Shown here: positions 1-8,266 of the stretch, one piece after another
Position numbering within the stretch: position 1 is the first letter of the stretch
Layout: each line of letters starts with the position of its first letter
NCBI GenBank assembly: GCA_964532155.1
Contig: CAZHGN010000012.1
Span: forward strand, 1 to 36,567
Reading direction: 5' to 3'
DNA length: 36,567 bases
From: HGM11416 sp964532155
GTDB lineage: Bacteria > Bacillota > Clostridia > Christensenellales > Borkfalkiaceae
Made by a program: the position numbers and the translations under genes
The notes under the pieces: model-generated
Databases searched by the model: none
Seen by the model: the letters and a program-made list of their open reading frames with translations, nothing else
What the model was told of the DNA's origin: nothing

Positions 1-71
1 GAAGTGGCGGGATTTGAACCCACGGCCTCTTGGTCCCGAACCAAGCGCGCTACCATCTGCGCTACACCTCG
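1..71 (-). tRNA. tRNA-Pro(CGG), 3' end cut by the window edge
   Basis: Read on the minus strand, this folds as a cloverleaf. The acceptor 5' strand is CGAGGTG and pairs with CACTTC at the window edge. The D-arm is GCGC/GCGC. The anticodon stem CTTGG/CCAAG encloses loop TTCGGGA, giving anticodon CGG (proline, codon CCG). The variable loop is AGGCC and the T-arm is GTGGG-TTCAAAT-CCCGC. The last acceptor base and any encoded CCA lie outside the window. Confidence 0.95.
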
Positions 72-112
72 ATAACCGCCCGACGACGTTAGATCACCGA
101 AACAGCGTTAGT

Positions 113-141
113 ATTATATATCTTTTTTTAAAAAAAAACAA
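113..141 (-). promoter_or_regulatory. Sigma-A promoter of the tRNA-Pro gene
   Basis: On the minus strand TTGTTT (136-141) is followed after 17 bp by TATAAT (113-118). The predicted start is near 106, about 35 nt before the tRNA 5' end. Confidence 0.65.
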
Positions 142-149
142 TTATTTTT

Positions 150-181
150 CGATAGTTTTTCGATTTTTAAGAAACTATTCG
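150..181 (-). terminator. Possible terminator hairpin downstream of the DUF2752 gene
   Basis: CGAATAGTTT (172-181 read on minus) can pair with AAACTATCG (150-158) with one bulged base. The T-run on the minus strand does not follow immediately but lies about 11 nt further on (129-138), so this is not a canonical terminator. Confidence 0.3.
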
Positions 182-209
182 AAAAAGAACTTGAAATAAT
201 CGCGCAAAG

Positions 210-611
210 TCAGTATATAACCGCCGTAAAATTCCGAAAAACGGTAAAAATCATCCACAGGGCAAAGGCGATCCATAAAAATACTGCGTAACGCTTGGGA
301 TAAGGAACAAGTTTTTTGCCGACGAAAAGGTTTACGCTGAGCGTTACCGCCGTGTATATCCATAAAGGAAAAGAAACCGTAAAATAGGCGTGGTAATAAA
401 AGGCGGCGGCAAAGTCGAACCGCATAAGCGAATAGACAGCCCTCGTAAGACCGCAAGACGGACAGTGAAAAAGCGCTTCGTTATGAACGGTAAAACCGTA
501 AATATCGTTTTCTATCGGATTAAAACAATATACGAATACTGCAAACGCGAGGGCGAACGTCCAAAACGCCGCTATCGCAACGCGTACCCACGACCTACCC
601 GAACGCACCAT
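210..611 (-). CDS. DUF2752 family membrane protein
   Basis: A 133-residue protein with a basic N-terminus, a membrane segment near residues 10-30, then the signature CPSCGLTRA and two more hydrophobic segments. The C-P-x-C-G-x-T-R motif defines the DUF2752 family of small membrane proteins, whose function is unknown. The ATG at 611 was chosen because it overlaps the stop of the upstream gene as TAATG, a translational-coupling arrangement; a longer frame extends into that gene but lacks a good start. The pairing with the DUF4190-like gene suggests a shared membrane role, which is an inference only. Confidence 0.8.
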   Translation of the reverse strand: MVRSGRSWVRVAIAAFWTFALAFAVFVYCFNPIENDIYGFTVHNEALFHCPSCGLTRAVYSLMRFDFAAAFYYHAYFTVSFPLWIYTAVTLSVNLFVGKKLVPYPKRYAVFLWIAFALWMIFTVFRNFTAVIY

Positions 612-1330
612 TATTTGAGTCTGAAAAGAGCGGCGGCTTTTGCGACGACTCCCCTTATAAGACTTGCGCAAGCACCGTTATTGGGATCGTACGGATCGAG
701 AGGATCGGAACCGAACGAATCGATTACGTCGTCGATAACGTCGTCCAATTCGGTTAAAAACGAAGCGACCATAATAGCGCCGAAAGCAATGCCGAACGAC
801 GAAGTAATAATACCCGCCAAAGCAAAACCGTTTGCTCCGCGTTTTTGCGAAACAATACCGAGAACAAGCCCGACGATAGCCACGATAAGCCCCATAAACG
901 GCATACAGCAAAACAAAATGCTGACTATTCCGCATACCATAGAAGCAATACCGAGCGACCTGCCCGCTTTGTTTTGCGGCGGCCTTTCTACATGAAAGTC
1001 GTCGCCTTCGCCCATAATATCGGCGCCGCGCGGTCTGCGATAAAACGAACCGCCTACGTACCGAGTGCCGCCCGTACTTCCGCTCGTAAAGGCGTCTTCC
1101 CTTTCCGTGCGCGAATAATCGCCGCTCTCGTCCGCGCGCTCGTAATCGCCCTCGCCATCCCTTGAATAGCGCGAATAATCACCCCGACGGTCGTACGCGT
1201 GGCTTTCGTGCTTTTCGTAATCGTCCTCGCACCTGCCGCCCGAAACGAAACCGCCGTCGCCGAGTTCCTCGTGGAAATGCTCGTTTTTATCGTCCGAACC
1301 GCCAAAATCTTTTCTATCAAAATCAGACAT
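611..1330 (-). CDS. DUF4190-like membrane protein with acidic disordered N-terminus
   Basis: A 239-residue protein. The first ~120 residues are rich in D, E, G, S, Y and R with no hydrophobic stretch, so probably disordered. Then comes a two-helix membrane module (about residues 125-200) with the pattern SLGIASMVCGIVSIL and ALAGIITSSFG, which resembles DUF4190. The tail is acidic (DDVIDDVIDSF). The ATG at 1330 is preceded by GAGGG at 8 nt; an in-frame start nine codons upstream lacks this. It is the first gene of a two-gene unit with the DUF2752 gene (TAATG overlap). No enzymatic motif is seen. Confidence 0.7.
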   Translation of the reverse strand: MSDFDRKDFGGSDDKNEHFHEELGDGGFVSGGRCEDDYEKHESHAYDRRGDYSRYSRDGEGDYERADESGDYSRTEREDAFTSGSTGGTRYVGGSFYRRPRGADIMGEGDDFHVERPPQNKAGRSLGIASMVCGIVSILFCCMPFMGLIVAIVGLVLGIVSQKRGANGFALAGIITSSFGIAFGAIMVASFLTELDDVIDDVIDSFGSDPLDPYDPNNGACASLIRGVVAKAAALFRLK

Positions 1331-1405
1331 TGTCTTACCCTCTTTTATGCCGTTCACTCGGCAATTGCAAATATTTTTAATTGTTTACTATCACAAAAAA
1401 GCCGT

Positions 1406-1422
1406 CTATAGGTCGATTATCG
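1406..1422 (-). repeat. Dispersed motif CGATAATCGACYTATAG, copy 1
   Basis: The minus strand reads CGATAATCGACCTATAG, followed by ACGGC and six T. It lies between the M6 protease stop and the DUF4190-like gene start. See the finding on the dispersed motif. Confidence 0.85.
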
Positions 1423-1435
1423 CCATTTTCGACTT

Positions 1436-3487
1436 TTAACTTTTACGCCGTCTTAAAGTACGCTTACTCGAGATTAACAACACTATTGCAACGATAATCA
1501 AGAGCACTACGCCTACCATGATAAAAATGTAAATCGGATCGAAAACACGCGCCATATACTGCGAAAAGGTTTCGTCCTCGATCTTTATTTCGCCGACGTA
1601 ACGTATAGTTCTGAGTCCGTCGTCGGCTTCGAGCGCAAGGAATAAAAGCGCGTTATCCTCGAACTCGGGAAGTTCCATATTCTTTTCAGCGAGCGGCACT
1701 TCGGCGGTATAAAGCGTTCTATAGTACGAAAAACGCCCTTTTTTGATATCTGAAATAGTTATTTCGGATCTACTCGATTCAGCAAGCCGTCTTAGTCTGT
1801 CGGTCGAGCGGAGCGCAATCAAATACGCCTTGCCGTCTTTTACGTTACTCGACCAAAAAATACGCTGTTTGCCGTCGTAATGGCGAGTGATTTTACACTG
1901 CGACATATCGAGCGCCATTATTGTCGACTTAGGATCGTCGGGCAAAGAAACGGTGAACGTAACCGAAAAATCGTCGTTAACCTTAACGTCGCTTATCGCT
2001 ATAGAACTATTTTCGCCGTTGGTATAACGAATAACGTTGTTCGAAAACTCTTTAGAACCGAATTTATCGCTCCAGGACGAAAGAGTCTTATCACCGAGAA
2101 GCGCGATCGTACAATTAACGCCGAGTTGCGGTTCGGTCAATTTTTTACTCGTAGTGCCGTCGTCGGTCTTGCGGAAAACGTACACTTCGTCGTCTCCGTA
2201 CATATTGCCGTAGTCTGAATTACCCATCGTACCGTTGGCGTTTATATAAGCGTTTTTTTCCGAAACCCGATAAACGAGCAAGCCGTCGCCCGAAAGGCAA
2301 CTGTCGAAAGCCTTATCCGCGCTCGGAAAACTGCGCGAGCGCACTTCGAGCATAAAATACTCTTCGGTATCCATATAGTTTGAAAGAACTATTTTTGCAC
2401 ACGATTTACCGCTACCCGATCCCGACGGATAAAGAGTGTAAGTACCGCTTGAATTGAGGTATAAAATATCGTCGTAAGTAAGCCAATCCATTTTTAAGCG
2501 CAAGTACGAGAGCATGTTTTGCGGGACGGGCGAATAATTTGCAAGCACGTCGAACTCGCCGACGGATTCGTAAGTTAAGTCCTCGTACGAATAGTAGTCG
2601 TACAAGCCGAGGTTGTGTCCCAGCTCGTGACAAAGCAAGCCAATATCGTACAACTCGCCCGATTCGCTGTCCTTAAGCTGAGTGCTGTAAACGCCCGTTT
2701 TACGTTTGCAAATTTCGCCTGCGGACAAAAAATTATATTTTGCGACAAAAGCATTTCCCAGTATCGCATCCGTAAGCGACTTAATTTCGGCAAGTTGCGA
2801 TCTCGTATAATAGTAGTTTTTAAGCACGCTTTCGGGGAAAGAATGCGCAACGCCCATATGCGCCCACAACACTTCGCCCCACGCAAGGTCGTCGTCGTTT
2901 CCCGAATCGGTAATTATAACCAAACTATCGAGCAGACCGTCGCGGTTATAATCGCCGTCGTAGGTACTCGCGTCGCACTTGGAAAGCACTTCTCGAATCA
3001 AAAACTGTTCGCGCAAAGCACCCTCTACGCACTGCTTTGCACCGGTCGCCGTAGGCTCTACCGCGTTGCCGTCCGAATCGTACCAACGGTTGTCGTAACC
3101 GTCCTCGTTCGTTTCTTTATATTCGTTATTCTTCCATTCGTAGCGCGGCTTATAATATTCGGCGCCTTGAGTCACTTTTATACAGTCCTCCTCGCCGAAA
3201 AATGTAGTTTCCACGGTAAGCGCGCCGTTGCTTTGCGTTGAATAATAGTTTTTAACGCTTATGGGCGACGAGACGTACATTTTTTCCATTTTGCCAAAAA
3301 AATCCTCGTCGAAAGCGGCGTAATTATTACCCTCTTCCTCGAAAGTTAAGTACACTACCGCGTTTTTGATAACCGCCTCGCTCCAAAAATCGTTAGCAAG
3401 CGCAACGGACGGATTATATTTGAATGCCGACGAAAAAAAGCAGACCGCAACTATCGCCGAGCATAAAAAACGAATTGACTTTTTCAT
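1436..3487 (-). CDS. Secreted, membrane-anchored M6-type zinc metalloprotease
   Basis: A 683-residue protein with a signal peptide (MKKSIRF followed by a hydrophobic stretch to about residue 25). The zinc site HELGHNLGLYD is at about 287-297 and fits HExxHxxGxxD of M6 (immune inhibitor A-like) metallopeptidases. Upstream, a D-rich loop DGDYNRDGLLDS (178-188) resembles a calcium-binding loop. The C-terminus has one strong membrane segment (about 652-672) followed by SKRTLRRRKS, so the enzyme is probably tethered facing outward rather than released. The ATG at 3487 gives a standard signal peptide; a GTG 15 codons upstream would put extra polar residues before it. No SD precedes the ATG. Substrates are unknown; a role in degrading extracellular protein is inferred. 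Confidence 0.88.
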   Translation of the reverse strand: MKKSIRFLCSAIVAVCFFSSAFKYNPSVALANDFWSEAVIKNAVVYLTFEEEGNNYAAFDEDFFGKMEKMYVSSPISVKNYYSTQSNGALTVETTFFGEEDCIKVTQGAEYYKPRYEWKNNEYKETNEDGYDNRWYDSDGNAVEPTATGAKQCVEGALREQFLIREVLSKCDASTYDGDYNRDGLLDSLVIITDSGNDDDLAWGEVLWAHMGVAHSFPESVLKNYYYTRSQLAEIKSLTDAILGNAFVAKYNFLSAGEICKRKTGVYSTQLKDSESGELYDIGLLCHELGHNLGLYDYYSYEDLTYESVGEFDVLANYSPVPQNMLSYLRLKMDWLTYDDILYLNSSGTYTLYPSGSGSGKSCAKIVLSNYMDTEEYFMLEVRSRSFPSADKAFDSCLSGDGLLVYRVSEKNAYINANGTMGNSDYGNMYGDDEVYVFRKTDDGTTSKKLTEPQLGVNCTIALLGDKTLSSWSDKFGSKEFSNNVIRYTNGENSSIAISDVKVNDDFSVTFTVSLPDDPKSTIMALDMSQCKITRHYDGKQRIFWSSNVKDGKAYLIALRSTDRLRRLAESSRSEITISDIKKGRFSYYRTLYTAEVPLAEKNMELPEFEDNALLFLALEADDGLRTIRYVGEIKIEDETFSQYMARVFDPIYIFIMVGVVLLIIVAIVLLISSKRTLRRRKS

Positions 3488-3592
3488 TTTAATATTGTAA
3501 CATAAAGGCGTTGAAATAATTTGCGCGCGCACCCTTGCGACTTAAACGCCGAATAACAAGCAAAACGAGCGCATGCCGTCGCCTTTACCATC

Positions 3593-3598
3593 ATTATA
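3593..3598 (-). promoter_or_regulatory. Extended -10 (TGtTATAAT) upstream of the metalloprotease gene
   Basis: The minus strand carries TG-T-TATAAT, an extended -10 without a clear -35. It would give a leader of about 100 nt. A second candidate, TG-T-TACAAT, ends 6 nt before the ATG at 3487 and would give a leaderless message. Confidence 0.4.
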
Positions 3599-3681
3599 AC
3601 ACAACCGATAAAAAAAGGCACGCAATTACACGCATTCACTTTAAAAAATAAACGGCAAATGCCAAACTATATGGAGCAATT

Positions 3682-4896
3682 ATGGATTTATCTTGCTTTT
3701 ACGGAAAGGACTACGAACCCGAAAAGGACCAAAGAGCCGAACGGCTGATTTCCACCTTTAAAAATACCGTCGGTGCGGCCCCGCAGTATATATTTTCTTC
3801 GCCGGGGCGCGCGGAAGTGCTCGGCAATCACACCGACCACAACCATGGTAAAGTCATCGTTGCGGCAATCAACTGCGACGTACTCTGCGCCGTTTCGCCG
3901 ACGACCGACGGAAAAATAATCGTATATTCAGAGGGTTTTAAACCCATTTCGCTTAGCGTAAACGACCTTAAGCCCAACCAAAAGGAATACGGCACCTCGC
4001 TCGCGCTCGTGCGCGGCGTTGCGGCGAAACTTACCGAATACGGCTATAAAATAGGCGGTTTTACCGCTTGCGCAACTTCAAATATCTTCCGCGGCGCGGG
4101 CGTTTCGTCCTCGGCGGCGTTCGAAGTTCTTATCGCCGAAATCTTTAATATGCTTTACCTCGACGGCAAGCTTACGCCTATGCAAAAAGCAGTCGTTGCG
4201 CAATACGCCGAAAACGTGTATTTCGGCAAGCCGTGCGGCATACTCGACCAAAGCGGTATTGCACTCGGCTCCCTTTCGATGCTCGACTTTAACTCGCCCG
4301 AAAATCCCGTAACTCGCACGCTCACTCCGCCCGACGGCTACACTTTCGTGCTGACCAACACCGGCGGCGACCACGCAAAACTCACCGAACACTACGCCGC
4401 AATTCGCGTGGAAATGGAAAAAGTCGCGGCGTTTTTCGGCAAAAAAGTTCTGCGCGAGGTCGATTATTCGGACTTTTTAGATAATATTCCTCAAATAAGA
4501 AAAGCGGTGTCGGACAGAGCCGTTCTCCGCGCATTCCACTTCTTTAAAGAAAACGAAAGAGTGGAAAAAGCCGAACGCGCGCTTAGCGAAAACGACGCCG
4601 AGTCGTTTTTAGCGCAAGTTTCGGGCTCGGGCGAAAGCAGTATTGCCGTTTTGCAAAACTGTTACGTTCCCGCGGCGACCGAACAGCCCGTCGTATTGGC
4701 GATCGAATACAGCCGTTCGATAGTTAAAAACGGTGCGTTCAGGGTTCACGGCGGCGGCTTTGCGGGCTCTATGCTCGGAATAATTCCCAACGATCAGACC
4801 GAGCATTACGTTTCAGCCATGAAAAAAGTCTTCGGCGAAAGCAACGTCTTTACGGCAAGAGTACGCCCGACCGGCACTTGCGGCTTTAAACTTTGA
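3682..4896 (+). CDS. galK: Galactokinase-like GHMP kinase
   Basis: A 404-residue GHMP-family sugar kinase. The N-terminal galactokinase signature (PGRAEVLGNHTDHNHG, 41-56) is followed by the ATP-binding loop RGAGVSSSAAFE (137-148), the catalytic-base region CGILDQSG (D189) and the C-terminal glycine-rich motif VHGGGFAGSMLG. It would phosphorylate the anomeric hydroxyl of galactose (Leloir pathway). In the usual GEHTDY motif the Glu contacts the sugar; here it is Asn (GNHTDH), so galactose specificity is likely but not certain. The start is supported by GGAG 6 nt before the ATG. The gene is monocistronic and divergent from the protease gene. No galT or galE is nearby. Confidence 0.85.
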   Translation: MDLSCFYGKDYEPEKDQRAERLISTFKNTVGAAPQYIFSSPGRAEVLGNHTDHNHGKVIVAAINCDVLCAVSPTTDGKIIVYSEGFKPISLSVNDLKPNQKEYGTSLALVRGVAAKLTEYGYKIGGFTACATSNIFRGAGVSSSAAFEVLIAEIFNMLYLDGKLTPMQKAVVAQYAENVYFGKPCGILDQSGIALGSLSMLDFNSPENPVTRTLTPPDGYTFVLTNTGGDHAKLTEHYAAIRVEMEKVAAFFGKKVLREVDYSDFLDNIPQIRKAVSDRAVLRAFHFFKENERVEKAERALSENDAESFLAQVSGSGESSIAVLQNCYVPAATEQPVVLAIEYSRSIVKNGAFRVHGGGFAGSMLGIIPNDQTEHYVSAMKKVFGESNVFTARVRPTGTCGFKL

Positions 4897-5054
4897 TTTT
4901 TACACGCCAACCTACACGATAACCGACGTTCTCACTGCATAGTAGGCGGCTTACGCGCACAGCGTTTTAGGCAATTTTAACGCCATATCCGCAAAACAAT
5001 TTATCCGTACCCCAAGAAGTTACGGAGCAAAAAAGCCAAAATAATTTTAACTAA

Positions 5055-5092
5055 AAAACGGCGGCAAGTTCAAACGAATTTGCTGCCGTTTT
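5055..5092. terminator. Bidirectional intrinsic terminator between convergent genes
   Basis: AAAACGGCGGCAA (5055-5067) pairs with TTGCTGCCGTTTT (5080-5092), with one G-T wobble. T-rich DNA follows on the plus strand and A-rich flanks serve the minus strand. It lies between the convergent galK (+) and winged-helix (-) genes. The remaining DNA of this gap (4897-5054) shows only a small inverted repeat, TCCGTA/TACGGA. Confidence 0.8.
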
Positions 5093-5106
5093 GTTTATTG
5101 ATCGTT

Positions 5107-5298
5107 TTACTGCTTCACCGCGAAGGTTTTTCTTCCGAACCTATCGGTAAAGGAAGTGACGTAGCCGTTTTTTTCAAGCCAATCGCATATGCTTGCCGCC
5201 CTATCGTAACTAATAGAAAGTTCCATTTGGAGCATTGCGCAAGATATCCCCCGCAAGTAAGCCAATTCCAAGGCTTTTTCAGCCAATTCGTCTATCAT
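5107..5298 (-). CDS. Stand-alone winged-helix protein resembling the FtsK gamma domain
   Basis: A 63-residue protein. The segment CAMLQMELSISYDRAASI with WLEKNGYV after it follows the pattern of the FtsK/SpoIIIE gamma domain (S-x-x-LQ-R-x-x-x-I-x-Y-x-RA-x-x-x-x-x-x-LE-x-x-G), which reads short DNA polarity motifs. Here it stands alone, without motor domains. The ATG at 5298 is preceded by AAGGTGA at good spacing and is preferred over a GTG three codons upstream. It lies 26 nt downstream of the NUDIX gene on the same strand and is probably co-transcribed. DNA binding is inferred from the fold; the target is unknown. Confidence 0.7.
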   Translation of the reverse strand: MIDELAEKALELAYLRGISCAMLQMELSISYDRAASICDWLEKNGYVTSFTDRFGRKTFAVKQ

Positions 5299-5324
5299 TT
5301 TGCTCACCTTTAAAAGTTTTAATC

Positions 5325-5807
5325 TTAAAAATCGATATCTTTAGTTACGAAATGCTTTACGCCTCGTTCGGGATTTTTAAGCTCGGTTTTGAAAAAATCG
5401 GGAAAAGCCTTGACGTTAGATCCGATCGGAATCCATTGCAAGAACTCCTCGTGCCCGCTTTCGGTAACGCCGGAAGCGGTCGGATCGAAATCGTCGGGAA
5501 CTTTCATATAAAAGTAGAAAGCAATTTCGTACACCGGCTTGTTTTGCTTAAAGACCGAGCCGTCGTAATAGTTTTCGTGAATAAAACCGAGCCTATCCAC
5601 TTCGAGCGTTATACCCGTTTCCTCGAACACCTCGCGCACGACGGCTTGCTCGGCTGTTTCGCCGAACTTAATTCTGCCGCCGACAGAATAGTAATAATCG
5701 ATATCGGGATTGCCGCACATAAGCACTTTGCCGTCTTTTACGATTATGGCGCCAACCCTAATATTAAGCACGCCCTCACCGCAAGCAACACACATATCTT
5801 CGCACAT
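5325..5807 (-). CDS. NUDIX hydrolase
   Basis: A 160-residue protein with a complete Nudix box, GRIKFGETAEQAVVREVFEE followed by TGI, matching GX5EX7REUXEEXGU. The Glu residues of REVFEE bind the divalent metal. The family hydrolyses nucleoside diphosphates linked to another moiety; the sequence does not show which substrate is used. The start ATG at 5807 has GAGG and GGAAG upstream. It lies 32 nt after the repeat lipoprotein gene and before the winged-helix gene, so the three may form one transcript. Confidence 0.85.
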   Translation of the reverse strand: MCEDMCVACGEGVLNIRVGAIIVKDGKVLMCGNPDIDYYYSVGGRIKFGETAEQAVVREVFEETGITLEVDRLGFIHENYYDGSVFKQNKPVYEIAFYFYMKVPDDFDPTASGVTESGHEEFLQWIPIGSNVKAFPDFFKTELKNPERGVKHFVTKDIDF

Positions 5808-5839
5808 AAACTTCCAACCTCAACGTTACGCGTTACTTA

Positions 5840-8071
5840 TTAAGCAGCAACGTCTAACTGTCCTTCGGTGCCGCCATCGGTACCGCTACCGCCGAATGCA
5901 CCGATTATATCGTCGAGCTTAATCGTTTTCAAAAGTTCATCGAGCACCGCGTTTTCGCCGCCGTTAAAATATTCGATAAATTGTCCGACGGTAATCGCCT
6001 TAAGTTCTTCGTAATCCTCGCCGAAAAACGCACCGCCGAATAACTCTTCGTCTACCTCGCCCAATGTCTTGGATTTTACCTCATCGCCGACGGTTGACAA
6101 GGTCGCGTTGCCGAAAAAGTTTGTTAGCATTTTTACAACGCTTTCGGGCACGTCACTTCCGGCAGCGTTCAACAAGTCCGCAACGCCGGTAATTAACGTC
6201 GAAACGGGAATATTCGGCTCTATCCCGGGTGTGGCAACGGTTCCTGTCAATACGCCTTTGAGCAAGTTCGTGGCGGCGGTAACGGTATTTTCGTCCGCCG
6301 CGTTAGCCGCTATTAAAACTTTTCCGAACGCATCTACGATATCTTCTATTTTAAGTTCTTTGCTCGTTTTAGCAAAATCGGCAAGTGAAGTTTCGTCGTA
6401 AAGCGCAACTATCTGCGTATAAATTTCGTCGACTACGGCGTTAGGTGCAAACGCATCGATCAACGCTTTTACGTCCTCGGCAAGGTCGCTTACCGTCATA
6501 GCCGTTTGCGAAGCTTCCGAGCCGCCACCGAAAAACGTCTTTGCAAACGCAAGAATCGCATCTACCTGTCCGTCATCGAGAACCTTAGCCGCTTTGACGA
6601 CGGCACCGACCGCATCGATTACGGTTTCGGCACCGAGCGCTTGCGTGTCCGCAACGATATCCTTGAAAAGCTTGCCTTCGTAAAGGCTCGTAAGCTGAGC
6701 GTATGCCTCCGTGAGCGCACCGTTCGTAAGGTACGCATCCGTTTTCGCCTTGATTGCCGCAATTACTTCGCTCGTCGTAACGGTCTCGTTTGAAAAGACG
6801 GGCTCGCCTATCGTGCCGCTAACTAAAGTCTTAACGTAAGCGACGATCTCGTTCACCGTCGTTGCCGCGTTATTATCCGCAGTGATAACTACTTCCGCCG
6901 CAAAGTCGATAACGTCGTGCACGTTGAGCGCCATAGTCGCGCTTACGAAATCTTTGGCAAGCGCCTCGCGTCCGTAAAGCTCTAACAGACCGCCGTATAT
7001 TGCGGTAAGCACGTCGTTTTTAACAAGGTTATTGCTTATATCTTGCACGGCGCTTATTAACATATGTATGGTAACCGCGCTGTCTACCATAGGAGCTTTG
7101 ACGGTGCCGTCGAATACGGTTTGTAACAAAACCGTTACGGCGTTAGACAAGTCGGCGGGTGCGCCCGCTTCGAGGATCACGCTGTTAACAGCGCCGATTA
7201 CGTCGTCTATTTTAAGTGCTTTGGTTGTTAATACGATATCTTTAATCGCCGCTTCACCGTAAAGCGCGTGAACTTGAGATTTAACCTCGGCGAGAACTCT
7301 ATCTCTTACCTCGGTTTCTTCCGTCGCGGTCGATTTTATAAGTTCGCAACAAGCGCCGATATAGTTAGCCGCGCCGATTTCGCCGTATTTAGCAACGAGC
7401 GCGGTAGGTCCGTTCAAAGACAAATCGTCGAGCTCGGCTACGGTTATGTATAACACGGGCTTTAAAAGCTCGAGCGTATCTTCGTAAGTAGCCAAAGACT
7501 GCGACGGCACCATACCGCCCTGACCGCCGAGTAAGCTTTCGATGCTTATTTTTTGACCGAGAAGAGCGGCAATCATAAGGTCGGCTACTTTTCTATTGCC
7601 GTAAAGGTCGAGTTGCGCTTTGTTAAGCCCTAAGCCGCTACCCGAGAAAAGCTCGTAATTAAAGATAGCGTTGGTTACGTCGTTAAACTTATTCGCTCCG
7701 TCCTCTAAACTGCGCCAAGAACCGTCCGAATAGAGGTTAACCGTTATAGCGGGTTCTCCGCCAATAACCCAATACGTATCCAATAAAGTTTTTGTTACGT
7801 TACCGAGAGAAATGCCTTTAAATAGCAGCTTGGCGTAATTACCGTCGGCTGTTTTTAAGTCGTATACCGATATCTTTTCAAGATTTTCGGAAAGCCGATC
7901 ATCCGCAGGCGTTAACTGCACGATAGTAGGTTCGTTAACCGGCGGAACGTCTTCTTTTACGGAAGAAGACTGTTCGGGCGAAGACGTTTCGTCACTGTTA
8001 CAACCGATGAACGCCGCCGAGCATGTTATGCACAGCGCCAAAGTTAGTAAAAGGCTGAAAAATCTTTTCAT
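5840..8071 (-). CDS. Large lipoprotein with four ~95-residue tandem repeats
   Basis: A 743-residue protein. The signal peptide ends in lipobox AAFIGC (Cys24), so lipid anchoring to the outer face of the membrane is predicted, followed by a Ser/Pro/Glu-rich linker. The rest is helix-rich with few Cys. From about residue 269 a unit recurs four times, beginning at LYG (270), LYG (365), LYE (463) and LYD (557). Shared features are a K-D-(I/F)-V-x-x-T-x-A-L stretch, a V-I-D-A-x-x-x-V block and a conserved (F/L)-x-G-T-V turn. The C-terminus is Gly/Asp-rich. I do not recognise the family. The ATG at 8071 has AAGGAG upstream; an upstream in-frame TTG was rejected. Confidence 0.8.
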   Translation of the reverse strand: MKRFFSLLLTLALCITCSAAFIGCNSDETSSPEQSSSVKEDVPPVNEPTIVQLTPADDRLSENLEKISVYDLKTADGNYAKLLFKGISLGNVTKTLLDTYWVIGGEPAITVNLYSDGSWRSLEDGANKFNDVTNAIFNYELFSGSGLGLNKAQLDLYGNRKVADLMIAALLGQKISIESLLGGQGGMVPSQSLATYEDTLELLKPVLYITVAELDDLSLNGPTALVAKYGEIGAANYIGACCELIKSTATEETEVRDRVLAEVKSQVHALYGEAAIKDIVLTTKALKIDDVIGAVNSVILEAGAPADLSNAVTVLLQTVFDGTVKAPMVDSAVTIHMLISAVQDISNNLVKNDVLTAIYGGLLELYGREALAKDFVSATMALNVHDVIDFAAEVVITADNNAATTVNEIVAYVKTLVSGTIGEPVFSNETVTTSEVIAAIKAKTDAYLTNGALTEAYAQLTSLYEGKLFKDIVADTQALGAETVIDAVGAVVKAAKVLDDGQVDAILAFAKTFFGGGSEASQTAMTVSDLAEDVKALIDAFAPNAVVDEIYTQIVALYDETSLADFAKTSKELKIEDIVDAFGKVLIAANAADENTVTAATNLLKGVLTGTVATPGIEPNIPVSTLITGVADLLNAAGSDVPESVVKMLTNFFGNATLSTVGDEVKSKTLGEVDEELFGGAFFGEDYEELKAITVGQFIEYFNGGENAVLDELLKTIKLDDIIGAFGGSGTDGGTEGQLDVAA

Positions 8072-8156
8072 AATACTTTTCTCCTTAATATTTTTACTGC
8101 GATTTTCGGGCAAGACCGCCCAAGCGAATATCCTACCCGATTATGTTTACGTATTA

Positions 8157-8186
8157 ATTATACAACAGTTGCACAAAAATTGTCAA
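8157..8186 (-). promoter_or_regulatory. Consensus sigma-A promoter of the repeat lipoprotein gene
   Basis: Minus strand: TTGACA (8181-8186), 18 bp, TATAAT (8157-8162), giving a leader of about 80 nt. Just upstream, and overlapping the -35, lies an inverted repeat CAACGATT (8184-8191) / AATCGTTG (8214-8221), a possible operator. Confidence 0.85.
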
Positions 8187-8234
8187 CGATTATATGGCAA
8201 ATAACTGTTAAACAATCGTTGAATTACGCGGTAG

Positions 8235-8256
8235 AAAAAAAGCGCACGGCGTGCGC
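8235..8256 (-). terminator. Intrinsic terminator of the ROK glucokinase gene
   Basis: Perfect stem GCGCAC/GTGCGC with a 3-nt loop (8242-8256), followed on the minus strand by seven T (8235-8241), 11 nt after the gene's stop codon. Confidence 0.85.
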
Positions 8257-8266
8257 ATTTTTATTT

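Noticed and set aside
611..1320. Long open frames on the plus strand and in other minus-strand frames across the first two genes
   Set aside because: Basic or Arg-rich translations without domains or start signals; they are shadows of the coding frames.
3488..3532. GTG start giving 15 extra residues on the metalloprotease
   Set aside because: It would put polar residues before the signal peptide, and the ATG at 3487 gives a standard one.
4917..4930. CGATAACCGACGTT after galK, similar to the start of the dispersed motif
   Set aside because: Two differences in the conserved half and no TATAG end; not counted as a copy.
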